A stretch of DNA of 64,000 nt from Lolium rigidum. Lineage: Eukaryota; Streptophyta; Magnoliopsida; Poales; Poaceae. This document shows positions 1 to 12,414 of the stretch, in pieces. Position numbers and translations under genes: made by a program. Numbering within the stretch: the stretch's first letter is position 1; the number at the start of each line of letters is the position of its first letter. The stretch is taken from assembly GCF_022539505.1 (NCBI RefSeq), contig NC_061514.1:253382124-253446123 (forward strand). Reading direction: 5' to 3'. The notes beneath the pieces were generated by a model. The model saw only the letters and a program-made list of their open reading frames with translations, was not told the DNA's origin and searched no databases.

Positions 1-2278
1 TGCTGGATACTTTTATATACTTGTTTAGTTTCTTTGAGTGGTTTTCTAATGAGAGGGAGATGATATTTGGGGAATTGCTGCCTGAAAACAGATTCTGGAC
101 TGTTACTAAAAAAAATCGTGCGCACAGCCAGAACGTTATTTTGAGCTTCCAATTTTTGTGCATGCTCCCCAGGTTGTTATCTAACTTTCATTAGTTGAAC
201 ACTTTTCGAGCTGAGCAGCGTAATAATTTCTTTAAAATCGATTACTGTAGTACTATCAAGTTTTGGCAGATTTCTGTCATCTTGCTTTTCTGTGTTTCTT
301 TCAGTTTTCATTTTCTTGTTCTTTCTTTGTTTCTTTCCTAAAACACAAAAAGACCAAAAATATTTCTGTTGTTTCTCTTCACCACTTGTTTATTTTAGTT
401 TCTTGCTTTTATCTTGCTTTATTTGCTATCGTTGGTTTGCTATAAGAAAATCCAAAAAGATTTTGCTTTGTTTGCTTGTTTCCTTTTGTTCTTGTTTCCA
501 AATTCGCAAACACCAAAAATATTTGCTGTTCTTCTTTGGTTTTGTAAAGTTCATCATGAGTTCAATGGTCTTCGGTGGCTGGAGCGTGGTTTTCATTCCA
601 TATTATTCAAGCTACACAAGTGAAAAGGCAATAATGACGATACACGACGATCTGATTGTGGTGAGAGGCTGGTATGAACTCTATTTGTTTTCATTTTTGT
701 ACATATACTCATCCATGTGAGCATGCTTAGTTGGTTCATGTGCGGTATATGTCATTTAAGAAAGTCTAGTAGTTCATGTTCTCTCATGATTAGCTCCAAT
801 TTATTAATATGAGTAGCATGTCATAAATATTTGCTTGCATTGCTTTATTCATAGATAGGTATGACATTGTGGTATCCTCCTCTGAATAATTTTCTTGGAT
901 CAACTTGGCACATGCTCACGCATGCATATGACTGAACAAAATGTCAATTAAGCCTCGATGATTTGCTTTACCTCAGAGTTCTGTATCACTTTTATGCCTC
1001 CGTTAATTTATTTTTGTCGCAAGCATGATTATGACAGTTACTGCTCTCTTGATTGTCGCTTCCCAGTCTATTGCTAACCTTCACTTGTACTGAGCGTGAA
1101 CGCTGCTCGTGCTTCCGAACACATGAAAACCAAGTTATTCCAGAGTGTCCACCATAAATACCTAAGCATGGCATTTCAAACCATTCCAAGTAAATTCTCA
1201 TGTGCTACCTTTAAACCTTCAAAATGCTTCTTAATTTGTGTCAATGTTTTATAGCTCATGAGGAAGTATGTGGTGTTTATTTTTCAATCTTGTCATTTAC
1301 TCTTGACAGACTTTCATAATGGACTAGTGGCACATCCACTTATCCAATAATTTTGCAAAAAGAGCTGGCAACGGGGTTCCCAGCCCCAATTAATCAACTT
1401 TCATTAGTAATTCTCTTCACATGTTTTGCCCTGATTTATCAGTAAGCAACTTAAATTGAAAATAGACACTCCTCCATGGTATGTGATTGATGGAAGGCAC
1501 CCGAGGATTCGGTTAGCCATGGTTTGTGTAAGCAAAGGTTGGGGGAGTGTCATCCATAATAAAACTAAAGTACGTGTGTAAACAAAAGAGAAGAGGGATG
1601 ATTTACCTTGCTGGTAGAGATAACGTCCTTCATGGGAGCCGCTCTTGAAAGTCTGGTTGACGAGGTAGTTAGAGTACCCACTATCATTCGTTGACAACAA
1701 CAAACACCTTTCAAAATAATTTTACTCCTGTTTTACAAATGGAAAGCTCTAGCACATGTTAATCCCTGCTTCCCTCTGCGAAGGGTCAATCTTTTACTTT
1801 TACATTGAGTCTCCATCCTTTCTTTGAGCACTTTCTTGAGAGCACAATTGTCATTCTTAGTATAATATGCTTGTCCCAAAATGTGATTAATTTTGGTGTA
1901 ACTTTGATGCTTTAATCTTTGATAACCTCTACTTCCAGTCTTCTCATGAACCTCAAAGGTGCCCGAGCATTTATGTTTTGCTGTACAATTACGGGCAAGC
2001 GAGATACCAATTTATCATATCATTCTATGAACATTGTAATCCTGCTGATAGACATGATTCATGATGCTCATTATTAGTTTGTTGGTACCTTTTTCATGAT
2101 AGACATAGCTATTAGATGATTTTATTTGCATGTATCTTATTATGAACTGCTTAAGTACTTGCCATATCATGAGAATATTTACATCATATGAACAAATGTG
2201 TTCGTGAAAGTTCTTTTATCGCACTCGGTTGTTAACCGAATTGCTTGAGGACAAGCAATAAGCTAAGCTTGGGGGAGT
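1..2278 (+). mobile_element. Internal 3' region of Gypsy element A, non-coding
   Basis: This is the internal domain of an LTR retrotransposon leading into its 3' LTR. It ends in a purine-rich tract (AAGCTTGGGGGAG, 2265-2277) directly before the LTR start TGATACGTCC, which fixes the plus orientation. Positions 198-2278 are repeated at 16814-18892 with only scattered differences, so the family is present twice in the window. At 290-560 there are AT-rich imperfect repeats built on AAAACACAAAAA and AAAATCCAAAAAG. No gag, protease, reverse transcriptase or integrase motif is visible, so the element is probably non-autonomous. The 5' part lies outside the window. Gypsy assignment rests on resemblance to the neighbouring elements that have visible primer binding sites. 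Confidence 0.75.
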
Positions 2279-2839
2279 TGATACGTCCAAAACGTATCTA
2301 CTTTCCCGAACACTTTTGCTATTGTTTTGCCTCTAATTTGTGTATTTTGGATGCAACTAACACGGACTAACGCTGTTTTCAGCAGAATTGCTCCGGTGTC
2401 TCGTTTTTGTGCAGAAATCCAACTTTCAGGAAAATCCTCGGAATTTATGCGGAAGGTCCTATTTTCCCAGAATATTGACGGAGCCAGAAGGGCAAGCCAG
2501 GTGGGGGCCCGAGGGCCCCACACACTAGGCCGGCGCGGCCCAGGAGGGGCCCGCACGGCCCTAGTGTGTGGCGGACTCGGCTGGCTCCCGACGCCCTCCT
2601 TCGGACTACTTATTGCCTTCGACCTAAAAATGCACGGGAAGAAGTCGGAAATCGCCAGAAACCATGCATCCAGTACGCCGCCACCGTCGCGAAACTCTGT
2701 CTCGGGACCAGAAACTCCGTTCTGGCACTCCGCCGGGACGGGGAATTGGAGGAGATCATCGCCATCATCATCACCGACGCCTCTCCATCGACCAGCCATG
2801 TTTCCCCCATCCATGTGTGAGTAATTCCCCCGCTGTAGG
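2279..2839 (+). mobile_element. 3' LTR of element A, first segment
   Basis: The LTR starts TGATACGTCCAAAACG right after the polypurine tract and runs until element B interrupts it. The sequence matches 18893-19444 of the second A-family copy. The last five bases, GTAGG (2835-2839), are the target site duplicated by element B; the LTR resumes at 9515. Confidence 0.85.
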
Positions 2840-4447
2840 TGATGGCGTGTATTTCACACGTTCGTTGGGCAACCCCAAGAGGAAGGTATGATGCGCACAG
2901 CAGCAAGTTTTCCCTCAGAAAGAAACCAAGGTTTATCGAACCAGGAGGAGCCAAGAAGCACGTTGAAGGTTGATGGCGGCGGGATGTAGTGCGGCGCAAC
3001 ACCGGAGATTTCGGCGCCAACGTGGAACCTGCACAACACAACCAAAGTACTTTGCCCCAACGAAACAGGTGAGGTTGTCAATCTCACCGGCTTGCTGTGA
3101 CAAAGGATTAACCGTATTGTGTGGAAGATGATTGTTTGCGAGAGAAAACAGTAAAACCAAGTATTGCAAGCAGATTTGTATTTCAAGTATTAAAGAATGG
3201 ACCGGGGTCCACAGTTCACTAGAGGTGTCTCTCCCATAAGATAAAAGCATGTTGGGTGAACAAATTACAGTCGGGCAATTGACAAATAGAGAGGGCATAA
3301 CAATGCACATACATGACATGATAAGTATAGTGAGATTTAATTGGGCATTACGACAAAGTACATAGACCGCCATCCAACCGCATCTATGCCTAAAAAGTCC
3401 ACCTTCAGAGTTATCATCCGAACCCCCTCCAGTATTAAGTTGCAAAGCAACGAGACAATTGCATTAAGTATGGTGCGTAATGTAATCAACAACTACATCC
3501 TCGGACATAGCGCCAATGTTTTATCCCTAGTGGCAACAAGCACAACACAACCTTAGAACTTTCACGTCACTCGTCCCGTGTGTCAATGCGGGCATGAACC
3601 CACTATCGAGCATAAGTACTCCCTCTTGGAGTTAAAAGTAAAAACTTGGCCAGAGCCTCTACTAGAAACGGAGAGCATGCAAGATCATATAAACAACACA
3701 TGTATAATAACTTGATAATTAACATGACATAGTATTCTCTATCCATCGGATCCCGACAAACACAACATATAGAATTACAGATAGATGATCTTGATCATGT
3801 TAGGCAGCTCACAAGATCCAACAATGAAGCACAATGAGGAGAAGACAACCATCTAGCTACTGCTATGGACCCATAGTCCAGGGGTGAACTACTCACTCAT
3901 CACTCCGGAGGCGACCATGGCGGTGTAGAGTCCTCCGGGAGATGAATCCCCTCTCCGGCAGAGTGCCGGAGGAGATCTCCAGAATCCCCCGAGATGGGAT
4001 CGGCGGCGGCGGCGTCTCAGTAAGGGTTTCCGTATCGTGGTTTTTCGCATCAGGGGTTTCGCGACGGAGGCTTTAAGTAGGCGGAAGGGCAGAGTCGGGG
4101 GCCGGACGAGGGGGCCACACCATAGGGCGGCGCGGGCCCCCCCGGGCCGCGCGGCCCTGTGGTTTGGCCACCTCGTGGCCCCACTTCGTGTGTTCTTCGG
4201 TCTTCCGGAAGCTCCGTGGAAAAATAGGACCCCGGGTCTTCGTTTCGTCCAATTCCGAGAATATTTCGTTACTAGGATTTCGAAACCAAAAACAGCAGTA
4301 AAACGAGAACCGGCACTTCGGCATCTTGTTAATAGGTTAGTTCCGGAAAATGCACGAATATGACATAAAGTGTGCATAAAACATGTAGGTATCATCAATA
4401 ATATGGCATAGAACATAAGAAATTATCGATACGTCGGAGACGTATCA
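2840..4447 (-). repeat. 3' LTR of element B (left in window)
   Basis: 1,608 bp, starting TGATGGCGTG and ending GACGTATCA as read on the plus strand, so the sense LTR is TGATACGTC...CACGCCATCA. It pairs with 7916-9514. Differences are mostly single-base, and several fall at CAG or CGG sites. Confidence 0.92.
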
Positions 4448-7034
4448 AGCATCCCCAAGCTTAGTTCTGCTCGTCCCGAGCGAGTAAAACGATAACAAAG
4501 ATAATTTCGAAGTGATATGCCATCATAACCTTGATCATACTATTTGTAAACATATGTAGTGGATGCAGCGATCAAAACAATGGTGATGACATGAGTAAAC
4601 AGGTGAATCATAAAGCAAAGACTTTTCGTGAATAGTACTTCAAGACAAGTATTAATAAGTCTTGCATAAGAGTTAACTCATAAAGCAATAAATCAAAGTA
4701 AAGGTATTGAAGCAACACAAGGGAAGATTAAGTTTCAGCGGTTGCTTTCAACTTGTAACATGTATATCTCATGGATAGTTGTCAACATAGAGTAATATAA
4801 CAAGTACAATATGCAAGTATGTAGGAATCAATGCACGGTTCACACAAGTGTTTGCTTCTTGAGGTGGAGAGAGATAGGTGAACTGACTCAACATAAAAGT
4901 AAAGAGAATGGTCCTTCAAAGAGGAAAGCATCGATTGCTATATTTGTGCTAGAGCTTTTATTTTGAAAACATGAAACAATTTTGTCAACGGTAGTAATAA
5001 AGCATATGAGTTATGAAAGTTATATCTTACAAGTTGCAAGTCTCATGCATAGTATACTAATAGTGCCCGCACCTTGTCCTAATTAACTTGGACTACCGGA
5101 TCTTTGCAATGCATATGTTTTGACCAAGTGTAACAATGGGGTACCTCCATGCCGCCTGTACAAAGGTCTAAGGAGAAAGCTCGCATTTTGGATTTCTCGC
5201 TTTTGATTATTCTCAACTTAGACATCCATACCGGGACAACATGGACAACAGATAATGGACTCCTCTTTAATGCATAAGCATGTGGCAACAATTATTATTC
5301 TCATATGAGATTGAGGATATATGTCCAAACTGAAACTTCCACCATGAATCATGGCTTTAGTTAGCGGCCCAAAGTTCTTCTCTAACAATATGCATGCTCC
5401 AACCATGAAGGTGGTAGATCTCTCTTGCTTCGGACAAGACGGACATGCATAGCAACTCACATGATATCCAACAAAGAATAGTTGATGGCGTCCCCGAAAC
5501 ATGGTTATCGCTCAACAAGCAACTTAATAAGAGATAAAGTGCATAAGTACATATTCAATACCACAATAGTTTTTAAGCTATTTGTCCCATGAGCTATATA
5601 TTGCAAAGGTGAATGATGGAATTTTAAAGGTAGCACTCAAGCAATTTACTTTGGAATGGCGGATAAATACCATGTAGTAGGTAGGTATGGTGGACACAAA
5701 TGGCATAGTGGTTGGCTCAAGGATTTTGGATGCATGAGAAGTATTCCCTCTCGATACAAGGTTTAGGCTAGCAAGGTTATTTGAAACAAACACAAGGATG
5801 AACGGTACAGACAAAACTCACATAAAAGACATATGGTAAACATTATAAGACTCCATACCGTCTTCCTTGTTGTTCAAAACTCAATACTAGATGTTATCTA
5901 GACTCTAGAGAAGCCAAATATGCAAACCAAATTAGCAAGCTCTAAGTATTTCTTCATTAATGGGTGCAAAGTATATGATGCAAGAGCTTAAACATGAGCA
6001 CAACAATTGCCAAGTATCAAATTATCCAAGACATTATAGCAATTTACTACATGTATCATTTTCCAATTCCAACCATATAACAATTTAACGAAGTAGAACT
6101 TCGCCATGAATACTATGAGTAGAGCCTAAGGACATATTTGTCCATATGCAACAGCGGAGCGTGTCTCTCTCCCATAAAGTGAATGCTAGGATCCATTTTA
6201 TTCAAACAAAACAAAAAACAAAAACAAACCGACGCTCCAAGCAAAGTACATAAGATGTGGCCGAGTAAAAATATAGTTTCAGGGGAGGAACCTGATAATG
6301 TTGTCGATGAAGAAGGGGATGCCTTGGGCATCCCCAAGCTTAGACGCTTGAGTCTTCTTAATATATGCAGGGGTGAACCACCGGGGCATCCCCAAGCTTA
6401 GAGCTTTCACTCTCCTTGATCATATTGCATCATACTCCTCTCTTGATCCTTGAAAACTTCCTCCACACCAAACTCGAAACAACTCATTAGAGGGTTAGTG
6501 CATAATAAAAATTCACATGTTCAGAGGTGACACAATCATTCTTAACACTTCTGGACATTGCATAAAGCTACTGGACATTAGTGGATCAAAGAAATTCATC
6601 CAACATAGCAAAAGAGGCAATGCGAAATAAAAGACAGAATCTGTCAAAACAGAACAGTCCGTAAAGATGGATTTTATTAGGCCACCAGACTTGCTCAAAC
6701 GAAAATGCTCAAATTTAATGAAAGTTGCGTACATATCTGAGGATCATGCTCGTAAATTGGCGTAATTTTCTGAGCTACCTACAGGGAGATAGATCCAGAT
6801 TCGTGACAGCAAAGAAATCTGGAACTGCGCAGTAATCCAAATCTAGTACTTACTTTTCTATCAAAGACTTTACTTGGCACAACAAAACATAAAACTAAGA
6901 TAAGGAGAGGTTGCTACAGTAGTAAACAACTTCCAAGACACAAATATAAAACAAAAATACTGGAGTAAAAACATGGGTTGTCTCCCATAAGCGCTTTTCT
7001 TTAACGCCTTTCAGCCTAGGCGCGAAAGTGTATC
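4448..7034. other. Non-coding internal stretch of element B
   Basis: About 2.6 kb without a supported gene. It contains repeated GCATCCCCAAGCTTAG modules (complements of polypurine-like AAGCTTGGGGATGC) at 4449-4463, around 6327-6345 and around 6386-6403. These echo the true polypurine tract and also occur in element D (26458-26530). Confidence 0.7.
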
Positions 7035-7679
7035 TCAAGTAACATCGAAGGGTGGTGCACCTACAGCGGGGTTTGGAGTTTTCTCAACCATGCATAGTAT
7101 ATTAGATACATAAGTTTCAGCGTCTCCCTTTTCATTAGTCTTGGGCTTGCTACTCTCATCAAACAAATTTTCAGGAACAAGCCAAGCATAGTTATGTTCT
7201 AGTGCATCATTCATAGCTAGGAGTTTACATGGTATTGGTGCTTTGATCTCCCCACCATCATTAGCATTATTAGTGTACCTTATCCTATCCATATCCATTT
7301 TTTCAAGGAGACCAACAAAATTAGTATGAGAACCAAGCATATTAAATTTAGCGAAGACTTTTCTAGCCTCTCTTGCTAGACCTCCAAATTCTCTAAGAAG
7401 GGTTTCTAAAACAAAATCTTTCTTTTCCCCCTCTTCCATATCACCAAGTGTAAGAAACATGTGTTGGATTATAGGATTGAGATTAACAAATTTAGTTTCC
7501 AACGAGCGAACTAAAGCAGCAGTAGCAATTTCATAAGTGGGAGCAAGGTCTACCAAGTGTCTATCTTCGAAATCTTCAATGGTACTAACATGGGTGAAAA
7601 ATTCTTCTATATTGTTCCTCCCAATTATAGACCCTTGTCCTACCGGTATGTTCTTTGCGGTAAAATCAAAAGGAAACAT
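7035..7679 (-). CDS. Unrecognised 214-aa ORF of element B
   Basis: The only long intact frame in element B, placed about 210 bp downstream of the primer binding site where gag normally begins. The protein starts MFPFDFTAKNIPVG, is acidic and largely helical in appearance, has no CCHC zinc knuckle, no protease DTG and no RT or integrase motif, and ends before the long non-coding stretch. It does not resemble the gag seen at 13717-15360. The leader between primer binding site and ORF contains two copies of an AT-rich module (TAATTTTTTTGTGTTTTGATATA type, about 7710-7800). It is probably an element-borne protein of a non-autonomous family; function unknown. Confidence 0.6.
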   Translation of the reverse strand: MFPFDFTAKNIPVGQGSIIGRNNIEEFFTHVSTIEDFEDRHLVDLAPTYEIATAALVRSLETKFVNLNPIIQHMFLTLGDMEEGEKKDFVLETLLREFGGLAREARKVFAKFNMLGSHTNFVGLLEKMDMDRIRYTNNANDGGEIKAPIPCKLLAMNDALEHNYAWLVPENLFDESSKPKTNEKGDAETYVSNILCMVEKTPNPAVGAPPFDVT

Positions 7680-7915
7680 GATGAATCAAGTAAAGTAAAT
7701 GCAAGTAAACTAATTTTTTTGTGTTTTTGATATAGCAAACAAGATAGCAAATAAAGTAAAGCTAGCAACTAATTTTTTTGTGTTTTGATATAAGTGCAGC
7801 AAACAAAGTAGTAAATAAAATAAAGCAAGACAAAAACAAAGTAAAGAGATTGAGAAGTGGAGACTCCCCTTGCAGCGTGTCTTGATCTCCCGGCAACGGC
7901 GCCGGAAAATATGCT

Positions 7916-9514
7916 TGATGGCGTGTATTTCACACGTTCGTTGGGCAACCCCAAGAGGAAGGTATGATGCGCACAGCAGCAAGTTTTCCCTCGAAAGAAA
8001 CCAAGGTTTATCGAACCAGGAGGAGCCAAGAAGCACGTTGAAGGTTGATGGCGGCGGGATGTAGTGCGGCGCAACACCGGAGATTCCGGCGCCAACGTGG
8101 AACCTGCACAACACAACCAAAGTACTTTGCCCCAACGAAACAAGTGAGGTTGTCAATCTCACCGGCTTGCTGTAACAAAGGATTAACCGTATTGTGTGGA
8201 AGATGATTGTTTGCAGAGAAAACGAGTAAAAACAAGTATTGCAGCAGATTTGTATTTCAGTATTAAAGAATGGACCGGGGTCCACAGTTCACTAGAGGTG
8301 TCTCTCCCATAAGATAAAAGCATGTTGGGTGAACAAATTACGGTCGGGCAATTGACAAATAGAGAGGGCATAACAATGCACATACATGACATGATAAGTA
8401 TAGTGAGATTTAATTGGGCATTACGACAAAGTACATAGACCGCCATCCAACCGCATCTATGCCTAAAAAGTCCACCTTCGAGTTATCATCCGAACCCCTC
8501 CGGTATTAAGTTGCAAAGCAACGAGACAATTGCATTAAGTATGGTGCGTAATGTAATCAACAACTACATCCTCGGACATAGCGCCAATGTTTTATCCATA
8601 GTGGCAACAAGCACAACACAACCTTAGAACTTTCTCGTCACTCGTCCTGGTGTCAATGCGGGCATGAACCCACTATCGAGCATAAGTACTCCCTCTTGGA
8701 GTTAAAAGTAAAAACTTGGCCGAGCCTCTACTAGAAACGGAGAGCATGCAAGATCATAAACAACACATGTATAATAACTTGATAATTAACATGACATAGT
8801 ATTCTCTATCCATCGGATCCCGACAAAGACAACATATAGAATTACGGATAGATGATCTTGATCATGTTAGGCAGCTCACAAGATCCAACAATGAAGCACA
8901 ATGAGGAGAAGACAACCATCTAGCTACCGCTATGGACCCATAGTCCAGGGGTGAACTACTCACTCATCACTCCGGAGGCGACCATGGCGGTGTAGAGTCC
9001 TCCGGGAGATGAATCCCCTCTCCGGCAGAGTGCCGGAGGAGATCTCCGGAATCCCCCGAGATGGGATCGGCGGCGGCGGCGTCTCGGTAAGGTTTTCCGT
9101 ATCGTGGTTTTTCGCATCAGGGGTTTCGCGACGGAGGCTTTAAGTAGGCGGAAGGGCAGAGTCGGGGGCCAGACGAGGGGGCCACACCATAGGGCGGCGC
9201 GGGCCCCCCCTAGGCCGCGCGGCCCTGTGGTTTGGCCACCTCGTGGCCCCACTTCGTGTGTTCTTCGGTCTTCTGGAAGCTCCGTGGAAAAATAGGACCC
9301 TGGGTCTTCGTTTCGTCCAATTCCGAGAATATTTCGTTACTAGGATTTCGAAACCAAAAACAGCAGAAAACGAGAACTGGCACTTCGGCATCTTGTTAAT
9401 AGGTTAGTTCCAGAAAATGCACGAATATGACATAAAGTGTGCATAAAACATGTAGGTATCATCAATAATATGGCATAGAACATAAGAAATTATCGATACG
9501 TCGGAGACGTATCA
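7916..9514 (-). repeat. 5' LTR of element B (right in window)
   Basis: 1,599 bp partner of the left LTR, adjoining the primer binding site at 7888-7905 and followed by the target duplication GTAGG. High similarity between the two LTRs means a recent insertion. Confidence 0.92.
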
Positions 9515-10367
9515 GTAGGCTGAAGGGGATGGTAGGGATTGGATGAGATTGGTCATGTAATAGCATAAGATTGTTAGGGCATAGTGCCTAGTGTCCGTAA
9601 TTGGTACTTGTATGATATTGTTGCAACTTGTTATGCTTAATGCTTGTCACTAGGGCCCAAGTGCCATGATCTCAGATCTGAACATGTTATCGATTCATTA
9701 TGATATTCATTGCTTTATGATCTTACCTGCAAGTTGTATACACGTGTTGTTGTCCGGAACCCGAGGCCCCAAAGTGACAGAAATTGGGACAACCGAAGGG
9801 GATGGCGGCGATATGAGGATCACATGTGTTCATGGAGTGTTAATGCTTTGCTCCGGTTCTCTATTAAAAGGAGTGCCTTAATTTCCAGTAGATTCCCTAG
9901 AGGCCCGGTTGCCACCGGCTGGTAGGACAAAAGATGTTGTGCAAGTTTCTCATTGCAAGCACCTACGACTATATATGGAACACATGCCTATTGATTGATT
10001 AGTACTTGGATACCGCTTTATTATTATCTGCAAATGCCATGCTTTGTTTGTTACATGAGTTTCTCTCATCCATGCAACGCCCGTTCATCCATCCCTGTGC
10101 CTACAGTATTTTAATCCTGTTGTTTACTATAATCATTACTGCTGTCTTTGCTACTCTGCTGCTCGTTATTTCACTATCGCTACTCGCTATAAAATTGTTA
10201 CTACTCGATAAACTCTTGCGAGCAAGTCTGTTTCCAGTGTGCAGCTGAATTGACAACTCCGCTGTTAAGGCTTTCAAGTATTCTTTGTCTCCCCTTGTGT
10301 CGAATCAATAAATTGGGTTTTACTTCCCGCGAAGACTGTTGCGATCCCCTATACTTGTGGGTCATCA
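9515..10367 (+). mobile_element. 3' LTR of element A, second segment
   Basis: Continues the LTR after element B (the first five bases are the second GTAGG copy) and ends CCCCTATACTTGTGGGTCATCA. Joined with 2279-2839 and counting the duplicated site once, the LTR is about 1,409 bp, close to the 1,399 bp of the copy at 18893-20291. It ends abruptly against the middle of another LTR (element E), which suggests A was inserted into that LTR. Confidence 0.85.
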
Positions 10368-10738
10368 GGGCGCAGCCACACTAGGGCGGCGCGGCCTAGA
10401 GGGGGCCCGCGCGGCCCTGTTGTGTGTGTCCCTCGTGACTCTCCCGACTCTGCCCTTCCGCCTACTTAAAGCCTTCGTCGTGAAACCCCCAGTACCGAGA
10501 GCCACGATACGGAAAACCTTACAGAGACGCCACCGCCGCCAATCCCATCTCGGGGGATTCAGGAGATCGCCTCCGGCACCCTGCCGGAGAGGGGAATCAT
10601 CTCCCGGAGGTCTCTTCATCGCCATGATCGCCTCCGGATCGATGTGTGAGTAGTCCACCCCTGGACTATGGGTCCATAGCAGTAGCTAGATGGTTGTCTT
10701 CTCCTCATTGTGCTATCATGTTAGATCTTGTGAGCTGC
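10368..10738 (+). repeat. 5' LTR of element E, middle piece
   Basis: An LTR piece related to solo LTR C and to the LTRs of B, beginning about 280 bp into the LTR (compare around 11020 in C). The first 280 bp are absent here and would lie upstream of element A if A is inserted in this LTR. It is interrupted at 10738 by solo LTR C, leaving GCTGC at 10734-10738. Confidence 0.8.
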
Positions 10739-12414
10739 TGATACGTCTCCGACGTATCGATAATTTCTTATGTTCCATGCCACATTATTGAAGATATCTA
10801 CATGTTTTATGCATACTTTATGTCGTATTTATGCATTTTCCGGCACTAACCTATTAACGAGATGCCGAAGAGCCAGTTGTTGTTTTCTGCTGTTTTTGGT
10901 TTCAGAAATCCTACAAAGGAAATATTCTCGGAATTGGACGAAATCAACGCCCAGGGTCCTATTTTGCCACGAAGCTTCCAGAAGACCGAAAGGGAAACGA
11001 AGTGAGGCGACGACGCGGCGACACGCCAGGGCGGCGCGGCCCACCTCCTGGCCGCGCGGCCCTATTGTGTGGGCCCCTCACGTCGCCTCTTGACCTGCCC
11101 CTCCGCCTACTTAAATCCTCCGTCGCGAAACCCCCAGTACCGAGAGCCACGATACGGAAAACCTTACTGAGACGCCGCCGCCGCCAATCCCATCTCGGGG
11201 GATTCTGGAGATCGCCTCCGGCACCCCGCCGGAGAGGGGAATCATCTCCCGGAGGACTCTTCACCGCCATGGTCGCCTCCGGAGTGATGAGTGAGTAGTT
11301 CACCCCTGGACTATGGGTCCATAGCAGTAGCTAGATGGTCGTCTTCTCCTTATGTGCTTCATTGTTGGATCTTGTGAGCTGCCTAACATGATCAAGATCA
11401 TCTATCTGTAATTCTATATGTTGTGTTTGTCGGGATCCGATGGATAGAGAATACTATGTTATGATGATTATCAATCTATTACCTATGTGTTGTTTATGAT
11501 CTTGCATGCTCTCCGTTATTAGTAGAGGCTTTGGCCAAGTTTTTACTCTTAACTCCAAGAGGGAGTATTTATGCTCGATAGTGGGTTCATGCCTCCATTA
11601 AATCTGGGACAGTGACAGAAAGTTCTAAGGTTGTGGATGTGTTGTTGCCACTAGGGATAAAACATTGATACTATGTCCGAGGATGTAGTTATTGATTACA
11701 TTACGCACCATACTTAATGCAATTGTCTGTTGTTTGCAACTTAATACCGGAAGGGGTTCGGATGATAACCCGAAGGTGGACTTTTTAGGCATAGATGCAT
11801 GCTGGATAGCGGTCTATGTACTTTGTCGTAATGCCCAATTAAATCTCACAATACTCATCATATCATGTATGTGCATGGTCATGCCCTCTCTATTTGTCAA
11901 TTGCCCGACTGTAATTTGTTCACCCAACATGCTATTTATCTTATGGGAGAGACACCTCTAGTGAATTGTGGACCCCGGTCCATTCTTTTACATTGAATAC
12001 AAATCTTCTGCTATTGTTCTTTACTGTTTTCTGCAAACAATCATCATCCACACTATACATCTAATCCTTTGTTACAGCAAGCCGGTGAGATTGACAACCT
12101 CGCTGTTTCGTTGGGGCAAAGTACTTTGGTTGTGTTGTGCAGGTTCCACGTTGGCGCCAGAATCCCTGGTGTTGCGCCGCACTACATCTCGCTGCCATCA
12201 ACCTTCAACGTGCTTCTTGGCTCCTCCTTGTTCGATAAACCTTGGTTTCTTTCTGAGGGAAAACTTGCTACTGTGCGCATCATACCTTCCTCTTGGGGTT
12301 CCCAACGGACGTGTGCTGTACACGCCATCAAGCATTTTTTCTGGCGCCGTTGCCGGGGAACTGAAGAAAAGTTACACCACAAAGATTTCTAACTCCCACG
12401 CCAACTACGCGCCA
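10739..12414 (+). mobile_element. Solo LTR C carrying a fossil primer binding site
   Basis: A 1,676-bp unit with TG...CA ends and a perfect 5-bp target duplication GCTGC (10734-10738 and 12415-12419). Outside it the host LTR is continuous (GAGCTGC then CTATCATG). Bases 10739-12330 are an ordinary LTR of this family ending CACGCCATCA. The last 84 bp (12331-12414) contain a complete primer-binding-site sequence, TGGCGCCGTTGCCGGGGA (12342-12359), plus leader sequence, and end CGCCA. The duplication encloses the 84 bp, so the mobile LTR of this subfamily includes them. The same extension follows the LTR in element E. Confidence 0.85.

Larger units (their letters stand above)
2840..9514 (-). mobile_element. 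Complete Gypsy-type LTR retrotransposon B, non-autonomous
   Basis: A complete element of 6,675 bp inserted in the LTR of element A. It is bounded by TG...CA ends and a perfect 5-bp target duplication, GTAGG (2835-2839 and 9515-9519). The two LTRs (2840-4447 and 7916-9514) are nearly identical. On the minus strand the primer binding site lies next to the right-hand LTR (7888-7905, complement of a TGGCGCCGTTGCCGGGA-type site) and the polypurine tract next to the left-hand LTR (AAGCTTGGGGATGCT, complement at 4448-4462). The internal domain is 3.47 kb with one intact reading frame (7035-7679) and no pol motifs, so it must depend on another element for transposition. The 3' half of the internal domain is related to 25910-28146 of element D. 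Confidence 0.93.
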
